Assembly (NCBI GenBank): GCA_004009845.1
Contig: RMBW01000093.1
Location: 1-64,000, forward strand
Source of the DNA: Davidsoniella eucalypti
Lineage: Eukaryota > Ascomycota > Sordariomycetes > Microascales > Ceratocystidaceae
Direction of reading: 5' to 3'
DNA: 64,000 nucleotides
A program made the position numbers and the translations under genes. Of this stretch, positions 1 through 7,815 are shown one piece after another. The notes under the pieces were generated by a model, which was not told the DNA's origin, made no database searches, and saw only the letters and a program-made list of their open reading frames with translations. How positions within the stretch are numbered: the first letter of the stretch is position 1; each line of letters starts with the position of its first letter.

Positions 1-8
1 TTCCCTTT

Positions 9-120
9 CGATTTGATTTGATTATATTTAACGTCTACCTAAATCACTAAGATCATACGACGCCGGATTAGTTACCGGACAGATATTCAAAGTCCTCCGC
101 TCGACAAACTCAATAGATTT
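9..120 (-). mobile_element. Short non-LTR retroelement copy B (SINE-like, LINE-type 3' tail)
   Basis: This is one of two adjacent, nearly identical copies. Its left end in plus coordinates is a (TTGAT)n-type microsatellite that runs into a conserved block of about 55 bp ending in ATCATACGACGC. Read on the minus strand this is a retroelement 3' end with an AATCA-repeat tail. The part beyond ACGACGC (about 64-120) matches copy A at 139-284 but not the LINE at 6120-7580, so only the 3' tail is shared with that LINE. The copy abuts the sequence GAAGAACTAGTGGTCCAT at 121-138. The left duplication is not seen; only 8 bp of flank lie in the window and they do not match. No convincing pol III A and B boxes were found, so calling it a SINE is an inference. 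Confidence 0.6.
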
Positions 121-138
121 GAAGAACTAGTGGTCCAT
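121..138. repeat. Left target-site duplication (18 bp) of retroelement copy A
   Basis: The sequence GAAGAACTAGTGGTCCAT at 121-138 is repeated exactly at 285-302. The two copies bracket 139-284, which starts with the TTGAT-type tail. A perfect 18-bp direct repeat directly bordering a microsatellite-tailed element is the usual signature of target-primed reverse transcription. Confidence 0.7.
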
Positions 139-284
139 GATTTGATTTGATTTGATTATATTTAACGTCTACCTAAATCACTAAGATCATACGACGCCGG
201 ATTGGCTACCGGACAGATATTTAACGTCCTCCGCTCGACAACTCAATAGCTTTGTATGTGCGGACGAGACCGTCCCCTAGCCCC
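139..284 (-). mobile_element. Short non-LTR retroelement copy A (SINE-like, LINE-type 3' tail)
   Basis: This 146-bp insertion is flanked by a perfect 18-bp direct repeat (121-138 and 285-302). It has the same AATCA-type tail and 55-bp conserved 3' block as the copies at 9-120, 6120-6176 and 7595-7650. Compared with copy B it extends about 30 bp further at its 5' end, so copy B is more 5'-truncated. The element is oriented on the minus strand, with its 5' end facing the tRNA-His gene whose first base is 101 bp beyond the duplication. The 5' portion is not recognisable as LINE coding sequence. It may be a SINE that borrows the LINE tail, or a LINE-family 3' UTR variant. Confidence 0.65.
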
Positions 285-302
285 GAAGAACTAGTGGTCC
301 AT
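285..302. repeat. Right target-site duplication (18 bp) of retroelement copy A
   Basis: Exact copy of 121-138, on the tRNA-proximal side of the insertion. Its end lies 100 bp before the 5' end of the tRNA-His gene. Confidence 0.7.
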
Positions 303-402
303 ACCTCCACTACGAGCATACTTTGAGCAACAAACAGCCTCCCGTAGAAGCCCGAATGTAGATCTAAGAATATAGATAGAACGACAAAAACAAGCTCAGT
401 TC

Positions 403-504
403 GCCATAATAGTTTAGTGGTTAGAATACGTCGTTGTGGCTTTCATACCCATGAATTTCTACGGATTATCCGACGTGACCCATGTTCGATTCATGGTTAT
501 GGCA
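403..504 (+). tRNA. tRNA-His (GTG) with a 30-nt intron
   Basis: The sequence folds as a standard tRNA. Acceptor GCCATAA (403-409) pairs perfectly with TTATGGC (497-503), followed by discriminator A504. The T arm is CCATG / TTCGATT / CATGG (480-496). The anticodon stem CGTCG / CGACG is perfect, with loop TTGTGG plus C, giving anticodon GTG. An intron of 30 nt (440-469) sits one base after the anticodon, the canonical position for nuclear tRNA introns. The mature length without intron is 72 nt, and the D arm has an AGTGGTTA loop. A run of five T follows at 513-517 as a pol III terminator. Two retroelement copies end 100 bp upstream. Confidence 0.95.
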
Positions 505-824
505 CGCTTTAGTTTTTGGTATTACTTTTGCCTCGCTAAGGATTTCGGGGGCCGGCCGATTATGGCCATGTGTATATAAAGCTTAGATCTCATCATAGTG
601 TCTAGGGCCATGGTAGATGGAAAGCTCTTATTGTTTTGGTTTAGGAATTAAGTTTAATATTTTCAGCAGATGGGTATATCTGTCAGATCAGAATCGTTGT
701 AACTGAGACATCTCGTATCAAATCCAATACTATAATCAATACACAAAGTTGTCCCAAAGTTTTGCAACTGTGGTGACTTGTATAAAGTTCGCCCATATAC
801 ATTATAGCGAATTAATCATACGAT
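505..824. other. Intergenic: tRNA-His to Asterix 3' end
   Basis: Contains the pol III terminator and the presumed 3' UTR of the Asterix gene. No further gene or repeat was recognised. Confidence 0.6.
513..517 (+). terminator. Pol III terminator of tRNA-His
   Basis: A run of five T lies 9 bp after the discriminator base of the tRNA-His gene, as expected for RNA polymerase III termination. Confidence 0.7.
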
Positions 825-1496
825 TTAGGCGAGAGGAGGCATGGGAGCAGGTGCCTCGGTCACAGAAGCGCCACGGATAGCGGGAGGAGGCATGAACATA
901 GGCATGTAGGTAACCACAAGGGCCATAACTAGCAAAGAGTTAGCAGTTGTTTACTGGAAGTACTCTTGGTTGGTTTACATACGAGACATGGCAACAGAGA
1001 AGTATCCGGGCGTACCAGTACTCTTGCGAGTACTCTCACTCTCACCGAGCCAGCTCTGCAAGCTGAATATTAAAGAACCCCTAAAATATTTCACGTTAGC
1101 GATATGTCTAACGAGCATATATAGCAACCATCAGTCCTTCGACTCATTCCCTTTGAACCCGCAAAAGGCGTCTCTATTTGCTGTTTCGATAGTGTATGAA
1201 ATCGTGTTTAGGCAGTTCTTGGGGGTAGTGTGCATGAACTCACCAACCGAAGTAACGGTTGCGTGTCATCATAGCAGCCATTGGCATAGTAGTCGATAAG
1301 GTCGAAGAGAACTCGACAGCTTCGTTGTTCTTAGGAGCGGGCTCCTGGTAAGGAACGACTAAACATGATCCCAAAGTTAGTTCGGCTCATGTTATGTTGC
1401 GCTCATGCATTGCGACTTGCGACAAAATTGCTGAGGTATCGCGTGGGATTTCATGATCTTACTGAGGTCGATCCGGCGCTGATCCTTGGGAGACAT
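825..1496 (-). CDS. Asterix homologue, PAT complex subunit (UPF0139), four exons
   Basis: A small ER membrane protein. Its animal homologue (Asterix/WDR83OS) pairs with CCDC47 in the PAT complex, which shields transmembrane segments of multi-pass proteins during insertion. Exons on the minus strand are 1496-1463, 1358-1244, 1080-983 and 928-825; all introns are GT-AG, the last two with clear CTAAC branch points. The joined frame gives 116 aa. The N-terminus MSPKDQRRIDLIVPYQEP resembles the family's DPRR...P(Y/F) start. EFSSTLSTTMPMAAM (27-41) leads to a membrane segment (about 36-61), a WLGESES loop (60-66) and a second hydrophobic helix YFSVAMSLMALVVTYMPMFM (76-95) followed by PPP. These are the hallmarks of fungal Asterix proteins. 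Exons are only 34-115 bp, so no single reading frame reveals the gene. The tail after residue 96 is Pro/Ala-rich and variable. Confidence 0.9.
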
Positions 1497-2295
1497 TCTT
1501 TTTTTGGTTTGTAGCTATTATGCGATTCTGTTGGTCTAAAACAACTTTGAGAAGTAAAATAGTGTCACCCTTCGGCTGTGGACGTTGATTGTTGCTCGAA
1601 ATTGCTTGAGCTTGTATGTATGTATGCAGCAATGTGTCGTCAAAACTAATCGCAACATGGAGTGCCAGCGCGCCACACCTTATCGATAGTAGCTAGGTAG
1701 CTTCTAATTGAAATGACATGGGGTTGATTTTGGGTGTGGCGTTCAATATTATGAGACTCTTAGTGGGTTACAAGTCTACTACTGTTCCATTATGCCACTG
1801 TAATTTATGATATTTATCATGATATTTCTATTTTAGCTTTATTTTTGGTAGTATTTTGATAATATGCTGAAAGTGGTATATCTTTGAGCATTGTTGGTAC
1901 GTTTGAGTTTAGTAGGTTAAAAACTATTGAGGTCTGATGTTAAAAGCATATGCTAGGGTTAGATCATGAGCGGTTGCAAATCATGTCGCTCAAGTGATCT
2001 ACTGACATTTCTCGCCGACTTTTTGGGTCTACTACGGATGACTATTTACGTGGGCTGACAACTAAATAGTATGTTACTTATCCTTTTTCTTTTGGCGAGG
2101 GTTGTTAAAGATGAATAATTCCCTCGGCATAACATTTTTAATATATAATTTTACTACCCAAGGTCTGTGCACTCTATCTGAAACTTGTAAGGCCGAAAAT
2201 GTGCTGAGCCATTTTTAGTTAGTTACGTTAATAATTAATCAGACTCTATAGTGGACAGCTTGATATGGTATATACTATATTTATTATTATTATCT

Positions 2296-2340
2296 CTTTA
2301 ACATCTACCTACTAGTATCTCACAGCAATACGACGGTATT
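2296..2340 (-). repeat. Degenerate copy of the retroelement 3' block
   Basis: The segment TTTAACATCTACCTA...ATACGACGG aligns with TTTAACGTCTACCTA...CATACGACGCCGG of the intact copies, with the middle diverged. The upstream sequence CTTGATATGG...TATATTTATT resembles the decayed tail. No tRNA gene was found close to it. Confidence 0.45.
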
Positions 2341-4006
2341 ATATACTATCCATGTACAATATAATTCTCTATCCTCTATAACTATAGCTTTATGCCCAGA
2401 ATAAGGCTGGAGACCGGCTTGGGAAAAGGGGATTCTCGTACGGAGAATATACAAAACAGTAATGAATATTAAGCGACCTAGGGCTTACTTGATAAAATTG
2501 AAGTGAATGGCCGTAGTATACTAATACAAGAACACAGCCGTATACGCCGACAAGAATCAAGGCCTGGATATTATATCTCCAAAACTACTGATTGATGAAA
2601 GAAATAGTGGTTCAAAATGTTTGAGTGCAAGGGCGCCCATGAACTGATGAGCTACAGGCGATCATATTCGCATCACACCACTACAAATAGCACATACCAG
2701 GGAATAGTATGGTAAAGGCGGCTGACGGGTTCGGTGCCATTTATTCAATGTTGAGAAAGACCGAACCAAAAACTGCAATTCCCAGATTTTCCTTCGTTTG
2801 ATACAATGTTGTCCATACATAATATAATATATGCAATGCCATGTCATCTGGTAGATGCCAAGCTACTGATAATCTCATAGCCCGGGCATTTCAAGGCTTT
2901 GAGTTCGGGAGCCAAGACGGAGAACAGTCAATGACAACTTGGCGAATGCTTGTTCTTCTTGGTCTGGCTAGAACCTAGGTGGCACATCGATCCGTCGACT
3001 AAGGATTAAGGATGGTCTCAGGCGAAAAGGCTACGGACGTTAAAGATTTAAAAACCTAGTTAATGTCAAACATCAATAACTTAGAAGGACTATGGCAACG
3101 CTTCCCTATAACTATATAGGCTACGTAAGTCGAAACTATGTATAGCATTTTTCTTATTTCTTTCTATATGGAACAGGGGCTAGCTTCAGCTTAAGAGCTT
3201 AGGCAAGGTTTGTCCATACGAACGAGTTGAGTTGTATGCTTGCGTGTTTTTCGAGGTGCCATTAACCCTCGTTGAGTGTTTGAGAATGAAGGACGGAATA
3301 CAGTCTACATGTAGAACTTGAGTGTATATTAGTAGTGCTACATTAATCGTGCTATGAACTACCCAAAAACTGCTATTGTGGCTGTCTCCGATCGTTAATG
3401 TACAGGGATTGACGCGTGGATTGGGGCATCCCCGAGAATGTTTAGCCAAGTGAAACGTTCTGAGTGAAATCAATAAGGATGTACAAGATGAGATGGACGT
3501 GGGGGGCCCAAGACTCTAGCAACTATAGACGGCCGAGTTAGAAACTAAACTAACAATACATGTATATCTGTACATGAATGTTGTACTGGTTGGTGATAGC
3601 TGATTGTAGCCTTGCTAGGTGAGATTTCAGGAGGCACTGGCTAGTTTTCAAACTCCGGAAACATAGGAAGGGGCGTGTGATACTATGGCTTGTTAGTCCC
3701 GGGTCAGGGCCTCCTTGTCAAATCGTTCAATGATTTCTATAAAACACAGACTTGCTTCAAGGCAACATAGGTTCGGGCTAGTAACGATAAATTCCCTGGC
3801 TAATATTTTGTAGTTGTGCTTAGGCCCGCCCCGTATACTATGATACCCTAGGTGATCATAAGCCCATTAGCAAGAACATGGGATGGGGATGACCAGATGC
3901 GGCCGTCTGGAGCCGTCGCATATATGCCCCGAAGTTCGGTTCATGGCCCATTTTCGATGTAGTATCGATGCACCTACGGCCTGCTGCTGTGAATGGGGAG
4001 AAAGTG

Positions 4007-4013
4007 TATAAGA
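4007..4013 (+). promoter_or_regulatory. Putative TATA box of the polygalacturonase gene
   Basis: TATAAGA lies 249 bp before the start codon and is followed by a pyrimidine-rich leader (about 4020-4250), a common fungal core-promoter layout. The transcription start is inferred, not observed. Confidence 0.35.
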
Positions 4014-4255
4014 AGATATCATGATCCCATCTATTCTCTCGATCTTCTTCCCTTTCCTCTTCAGTTCTCTACTCACCAATCACCTTCATTACCGCTTTTG
4101 CCCTTTCTACTCTGAGAGTCAGATAGTTCTTCTCTTTGTCATTCTTTATCAGATACTGCGTATCTTGTCTTTCGTTCTTCTATTTCACTTTTACCCAGTC
4201 TTTCTATCATTCCAACTACAACACACTTTACTTTTCTCAAACTACTACCGCCACT

Positions 4256-5463
4256 ATGTTCTCTTCCGCTTTCATTCTTATGACTACTGCCGCCAGCATC
4301 GTCTCGGCTAGCCCTATAGTTGTTGAGCGTGCTACCTCAACTTTGGCTGGGTATGCTAGTGCTTGCACTTTCACATCTGCTGCCTCTGCCTCTGCTTCTG
4401 CCTCCAAGTGCTCGTCTATTACTCTGAGCAACATCGCAGTTCCCGCTGGTGAAACTTTAGATTTAACGGATGTTGCTGACAACACCGAAGTAAGTTTTCT
4501 CTTGTTTGCTTTTAGTTGCAAGCCAAAGACAGCCTAGCTCTGAGCTACGGCCCAGTAGATATAACTAACGCATTGATCCTTGTATAGATCATCTTCTCTG
4601 GAACCACTACCTTTGGCTACAAGGAGTGGAGTGGTCCTCTTATCTCTATTGCTGGAACTGGTATCAAAGTCTCTTCTGCTGCCGGCGCTGTAATTTCGTG
4701 CCAGGGCGAGCGCTGGTGGGATAGCGAGGGTAGCAATGGCGGCAAGACCAAGCCCAAGTTCTTCTATGCTCACAAGATGATTGATTCCACTATCACCGGT
4801 CTAAACATCACCAACACCCCTGTTCAGGGTTTCAGCATCAACGCGGCTCAAAACCTTGCGCTGTATGATATCAACATTGACAATTCCGACGGTGACACAA
4901 ACGGTGGCCATAACACTGACGCCTTTGATGTCGGCTCTTCTTCCAATATCTTGATCTCCGGTGCTTACATCCAGAACCAAGATGACTGCCTGGCTATCAA
5001 TTCTGGTACTAACATCACCTTTACTGATGGTTACTGCTCAGGTGGTCATGGCCTGTCAATTGGCTCTGTTGGTGGCCGCTCTAACAACGTGGTCAAGGAT
5101 GTGACCATCTCCAACTCCAAGATCATCGATTCCGACAATGGTGTACGCATCAAGACTGTGTATGGCGCCAACGGCTCTGTCAGCTCTATCACCTACTCTG
5201 GTATCACTCTTTCCGGTATCGCCAACTACGGCATCGTCATTGAACAGGATTACGAGAACGGCTCGCCAACTGGTACCCCTACTTCTGGCGTACCAATCAC
5301 TGACTTGACTCTCAAGGATATCTCTGGAACTGTAGAGTCCTCGGCTACTGACATCTACATTCTGTGCGCTTCTTGCTCTGACTGGACCTGGACTGGTATC
5401 AATGTCACTGGCGGCAAGACCTCCACCAAATGTGAGGGAGTTCCCACTGGTGCTTCTTGCTAA
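4256..5463 (+). CDS. Secreted endopolygalacturonase (GH28), two exons
   Basis: Hydrolyses alpha-1,4-galacturonosyl bonds in homogalacturonan (pectin) outside the cell. Exons are 4256-4489 and 4588-5463 with a 98-bp GTAAGT...TAG intron; the product is 369 aa, normal for fungal endo-PGs. Residues 1-19 form a signal peptide (MFSSAFILMTTAASIVSAS), then a short propeptide ending in VVER. The GH28 catalytic set is complete: NTD with D189, DD at D210/D211, GHG with H232, and RIK with R265 and K267. Each sits exactly nine residues after its equivalent in Aspergillus niger PGII (D180, D201, D202, H223, R256, K258). The Cys pattern, including a cysteine-rich C-terminus, fits the beta-helix family. I chose this start because the upstream in-frame extension from 4136 would hide the signal peptide. 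The gene stands alone, with over 2.7 kb of non-coding DNA on its 5' side and retroelement debris on its 3' side. Confidence 0.96.
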
Positions 5464-5967
5464 TTGGTCTCATACTCTTGATAACTACCATTATCATGGC
5501 TATGACTTTCTCCTCTTTTAAGAAAAGAGAGTGCTCCTCTCTCTGTATTAAACGGCAAATTTCTTTTCATTGTATCTATCTTCACTTCTTGAATGGCAAT
5601 ATATTGCCCCTATTTTTCTAGCTAAAATAGGCCATTTTCCCCTTACTTTTTATATCTTATTAAATATATCACAGATATCTCGCCATGTGGCATCTTAACC
5701 CCATTACCATTGCTCTATTCTTACTATCTACCATCAATGCAATGTTGATTACGTGACATAAGTCCCAACTATGCCTATATCAATAGTTGTAACAGATATT
5801 GTAATATTTGATATTACTTTTCACGACACTGACTAATGTAATAAGTCCCGCTAACTCACCTAGAATCTGATAACAAAAAGTAATGCCAAACTTCTTGGTA
5901 GTGTTGTGTATTTGATCTCTAGATGTTGACTTATATGATTATACACCTCGTATAAATCCAGCGGGAA
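5464..5967. other. Intergenic: 3' flank of polygalacturonase
   Basis: AT-rich 3' UTR and spacer. Nothing else recognised. Confidence 0.6.
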
Positions 5968-6105
5968 CCCTTTGGCTTGACTATATTTGACATTTGTCTG
6001 AATCACAGAGATGTTACACAGCTATATAGTGTCCTTCAGTACGCCCTTAGCTTGATTTCATCATACTCAACATCTACAATATTAAATGACGCTACCGGAC
6101 AAGTC
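5968..6105 (-). repeat. Two decayed copies of the short retroelement
   Basis: CTTGACTATATTTGACATTTGTCTGAATCACAGAGATG (split here as 5976-6013) resembles the tail and 3' block with about one mismatch in four bases. A second copy begins with CTTGATTTCATCATACTCAACATCTAC (about 6051-6077). After a deletion it continues as GACGCTACCGGACAAGTCC, which matches the GACGCC...CTACCGGACAG part found only in copies A and B. These older copies lie immediately left of the younger LINE insertion. Confidence 0.4.
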
Positions 6106-6119
6106 CCAACTCGGCCCGC
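6106..6119. repeat. Left target-site duplication of the LINE insertion (14 bp)
   Basis: CCAACTCGGCCCGC at 6106-6119 recurs at 7581-7594 and 7653-7666. The first and second copies bracket the LINE fragment. The second and third bracket the 58-bp tail-only insertion. Confidence 0.75.
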
Positions 6120-7580
6120 TTTGATTTGATTTGATTATATTTAACGTCTACCTAAATCACTAAGATCATACGACGCTTCTTCTCTAGGCGCATGGGCTCT
6201 GTAGTGCCTCCATTTCACCTCTAATCTCTTGGCAAGATACTTGCAGGAGCTCTCTTTCCGAAGTAGCTTTTTGACAAAGCTAGTCCGAAGTGGTCTCTCA
6301 TTTCTGGGCCACGCCCAAGGATGGAAAGGTTCCTTCCGTTGATGGCACAGTGGTCAGTTTCTTTCCGCATGTATGTTCGAACCGGTCATGGTACTCCGCA
6401 AAGTCGCCATGACCTGTCCGGGCAGTTAGGATCCGTCCCACCGTAGATCTGTGCTGGTCTTTAAACCAGTCCACCTTATAGACAGTCTTTGTTTCAAAAC
6501 GAACCCCAAGGTGCTTTCTCGGCTCGCACTCCGCTATCCATGACTTGAAGTCGGCATTCAGCTGTGCGTTTTTCCATCTGTGGGCGGAAGCAAGGGACAT
6601 ATGGTCACGGTCGAGGTCCACAAGCTTAGTATTGCTTGTACACCCTTGTTTTGCCAACTTGTCAACTAGCTCGTTGCCAGGAACATTAGTGTGCCCTGGG
6701 ACCCATCTGATGCCGCCGACCGCTAGCTCTACACGCTCAGTGCCTCCTTTCCACCATGGAGTAAGCTTCGGATCTTGTTGACAGCCTCTTGAGAAGTTCC
6801 ATTCTTACCCGCCATATTGGAGATGCGTTGTGCAACACCCAAATTGTCAAGGCACAGATATAGACTGCCTGCATCGGGAGGAGCATGCTTGATGGCCGCT
6901 TGGACTGCATTTTCTGCAGCAATAGCCTCTGTGTCAGCCACTTCTCGTAAAGAGCCACATGACCCTAGACCTTCACAGAGTTTGATGCCCTCATAAAAGA
7001 CTGCCCAGCCAGCCCCTGTCCTGCCCTTCTCATCACGAGAACCATCGGAGTAAACCCATAACGTTTTCGGGTCTGCCTCAGCCACCTCTTTCAAATGATG
7101 TTTGGCGGCTTCTTCTTTGTCTAGTTGCGGTGGCAGACAGTCACGGGGGCCCTTTTCTTCTGGGAAGAGTCTGTTCGACTCTTTAATCGGCACCGGTAGC
7201 AATTTCTTGTACACATCGATGTGTCCTTCTATCTCTGTGATGCACAGCGGGTGCCGGGAGTCTACGGTGGAAGCCCGAATGGCGGCGGCTCCTTCAGTAT
7301 CATCTCCATGTTTGGGAACGAGGAGAGGATGTGCAAAAGCCTAGTTGGCGTGGTACAGTACACTGGCAGTGCGGCCCTCAGGGCAGCTCTCAAAGCTACC
7401 TCTAGCTTTTCTTTTCCTGTAGCCTGCATGAAGGGAGACCAGGTGGAAGAGGCATACGTCAGTTGGGGGAGCACGCAACTTCTTACTGCATGTAGCAGAC
7501 TCCTCACTGGGGTTCCTCGGTACACTCCCGAGAGAGCTCGGAGTGCGTTCGTGGTTCTCTTGGCTTTAGCAGTGACCTGC
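6120..7580 (-). mobile_element. 5'-truncated LINE (Tad1-like non-LTR retrotransposon)
   Basis: A 1461-bp insertion on the minus strand. Its tail (AATCAAATCAAATCAAA on that strand, 6120-6137) adjoins a 14-bp target-site duplication, and the other duplication copy borders its truncated 5' end at 7580. Order on the minus strand: C-terminal RT/thumb region, RNase H domain, cysteine-containing C-terminus, about 100 bp of 3' UTR ending in the 55-bp block shared with the copies at 9-120, 139-284 and 7595-7650. The endonuclease, ORF1 and most of the RT are missing, as in ordinary 5' truncation during target-primed reverse transcription. RNase H after the RT and the TGHGDFAEYHDRF motif point to the fungal Tad1 clade. 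It shows little of the TpA enrichment expected from heavy RIP. Confidence 0.85.
6221..7580 (-). pseudogene. LINE ORF2 remnant: RT C-terminus and RNase H, frameshifted
   Basis: Three reading frames must be joined to follow the protein. The RT thumb segment (about 7579-7262) contains KAKRTTNALRALSGVYRGTP and VLPQLTYASSTWSP, typical of LINE RT C-termini. The RNase H domain (about 7214-6735) shows LWVYSDGS (first Asp), the acidic helix EAIAAENAVQAA and LCLDN (third acidic residue). After a one-base shift near 6735 come GGIRWVPGHTNVPGNELVD, with the catalytic His and the final Asp, and then LAKQG. A further shift near 6360 is needed to reach the stop at 6221. The fragment has no start and cannot encode a working enzyme. 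Confidence 0.85.
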
Positions 7581-7594
7581 CCAACTCGGCCCGC
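7581..7594. repeat. Shared target-site duplication (LINE right / tail-only copy left)
   Basis: Second of three copies of CCAACTCGGCCCGC. It serves as the right duplication of the LINE at 6120-7580 and the left duplication of the small copy at 7595-7652, so two insertions used the same site. Confidence 0.75.
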
Positions 7595-7652
7595 TTGATT
7601 TGATTTGATTATACTTAACGTCTACCTAAATCACTAAGATCATACGACGCAA
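7595..7652 (-). mobile_element. Tail-only LINE/SINE insertion (58 bp)
   Basis: Consists only of the TTGAT-type tail, the 55-bp 3' block (one difference, TATACTTAACG for TATATTTAACG) and two extra bases. It is flanked by perfect 14-bp direct repeats at 7581-7594 and 7653-7666. It is an extreme 5' truncation in the same orientation as the LINE beside it. Confidence 0.75.
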
Positions 7653-7666
7653 CCAACTCGGCCCGC
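7653..7666. repeat. Right target-site duplication of the tail-only insertion
   Basis: Third copy of CCAACTCGGCCCGC, ending 57 bp before the tRNA-Gly gene. Confidence 0.75.
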
Positions 7667-7723
7667 ATCTACTGGAAACTCCATAAACTCACTTTAGCGG
7701 TATAACACCAAGAAATCCAATAG

Positions 7724-7807
7724 GCGTAATTGGTGTAGTGGTAACATTAATCGTTGCCATCTGGTAATGATTTCGATTAGCCCTGGGTTCGATTCCCAGA
7801 TTACGCA
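7724..7807 (+). tRNA. tRNA-Gly (GCC) with a 13-nt intron
   Basis: Acceptor GCGTAAT (7724-7730) pairs perfectly with ATTACGC (7800-7806), followed by discriminator A7807. The D arm is GTGTAGTGGTAACAT. The anticodon stem AATCG / CGATT is perfect, with anticodon GCC at 7756-7758. A 13-nt intron (7760-7772) follows the base 3' of the anticodon. The T arm CTGGG / TTCGATT / CCCAG is perfect. The mature length is 71 nt, as for other eukaryotic tRNA-Gly(GCC). A TTTTT terminator follows at 7811-7815. Retroelement insertions end 57 bp upstream, in the opposite orientation. Confidence 0.95.
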
Positions 7808-7810
7808 ATC

Positions 7811-7815
7811 TTTTT
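7811..7815 (+). terminator. Pol III terminator of tRNA-Gly
   Basis: Five T residues lie three bases after the tRNA-Gly discriminator. Confidence 0.7.

Larger units (their letters stand above)
1497..4255. other. AT-rich intergenic region between Asterix and polygalacturonase
   Basis: About 2.8 kb of AT-rich sequence. It holds the divergent promoters of the Asterix gene (-) and the polygalacturonase gene (+). One strongly degenerate copy of the retroelement 3' block lies at 2296-2340. No coding exon with a recognisable product was found on either strand. Confidence 0.6.

Noticed and set aside
970..1299. 109-codon open frame on the plus strand
   Set aside because: It is antisense to exons and introns of the Asterix gene, whose spliced product matches a known family.
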